Part shown: piece by piece, positions 63,931-64,000 of the stretch
Layout: each line of letters opens with the position of its first letter
How positions within the stretch are numbered: position 1 is the stretch's first letter
Translations under genes and position numbers: made by a program
Assembly (NCBI RefSeq): GCF_020782235.1
Contig: NZ_JAJGNO010000005.1
Span: 186,001 to 250,000 of the forward strand
Origin: Sphingobium naphthae
GTDB taxonomy: Bacteria; Pseudomonadota; Alphaproteobacteria; Sphingomonadales; Sphingomonadaceae
DNA length: 64,000 nt
Reading direction: 5' to 3'
The notes under the pieces: model-generated
Databases searched by the model: none
Told to the model about the DNA's origin: nothing
What the model saw: only the letters and a program-made list of their open reading frames with translations

Positions 63931-64000
63931 TTCAGGGTTCGGCGCGATGCGCGAATCTTTTGCGCCGCCCGCTTCCCGCTGCGCCCGAACTGGGATAGGT

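Overview
The window is GC-rich, gene-dense chromosomal DNA from an alphaproteobacterium, most likely a member of the Sphingomonadaceae (Sphingobium/Novosphingobium type). The reasons are the codon and GC bias, the mreBCD-mrdA-mrdB order, the TonB receptors, an ScfR regulator next to propionyl-CoA carboxylase genes, an archaeal-type ProRS, and dispersed palindromic repeats of the CTGAGCTTGTCGAAG type. I cannot fix the genus or species from sequence reading alone. No CRISPR array, rRNA, transposase or intact prophage is visible.

Region by region. 1-3.5 kb is accessory-looking: a GHKL-type ATPase open at the left edge, the DarT/DarG DNA ADP-ribosylation toxin-antitoxin pair, an IHF-beta-like gene and a 320-nt gene-free stretch with a tandem repeat. 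3.5-14.5 kb is a vitamin B12 locus: btuF diverging from btuC-btuD, and a cobalamin riboswitch followed on the minus strand by btuB, a DUF1636 gene, cobT, cobC, cobS, cobD, cbiB, cobU and cobO, mostly joined by 4-nt overlaps. It covers corrinoid uptake, adenosylation, aminopropanol attachment and nucleotide-loop assembly, but no corrin-ring synthesis gene lies in the window, so it reads as a salvage and late-assembly locus. 14.5-17.5 kb has a siderophore-type TonB receptor with a DUF4198 partner and tRNA-Lys. 17.6-23.3 kb is the rod-shape operon, divergent from mutL. 25-29 kb has a MaoC protein, a phosphodiesterase-PhoD operon behind a candidate Pho box, and a deoxyinosine glycosylase; ychF and DUF983 follow.

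31-41.6 kb is a propionyl-CoA assimilation cluster: an ScfR-family regulator diverging from pccB, a thiolase, methylmalonyl-CoA epimerase, B12-dependent methylmalonyl-CoA mutase, biotin synthase, a small membrane protein and pccA. It connects to the B12 locus through the mutase cofactor and to bioB through the biotin of PccA. 42-46 kb holds alr and a polyhydroxyalkanoate block (phaC-phaA, divergent phaR). The rest is largely housekeeping: proS, hslUV, tRNA-Val, a DPP-IV-type peptidase, asd, an M2 peptidase, a GGDEF cyclase, amn, a peroxiredoxin, a YqgE protein and ahcY.

The most unusual observations are: a 122-bp imperfect palindromic repeat that stays in frame inside the mutase gene, between its catalytic and B12-binding domains; a second repeat that supplies the stop codon of the epimerase; clustered TTTGC/GCAAA half-sites between the ScfR gene and pccB; the candidate Pho box; and a canonical promoter whose spacer contains a perfect palindrome in front of a 62-residue Cys-rich orphan protein. 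I found no clearly new multi-gene system. The best candidates for undescribed biology are the DUF1636 protein inside the cob operon, the GHKL protein beside DarTG, and the palindrome-borne protein segment.
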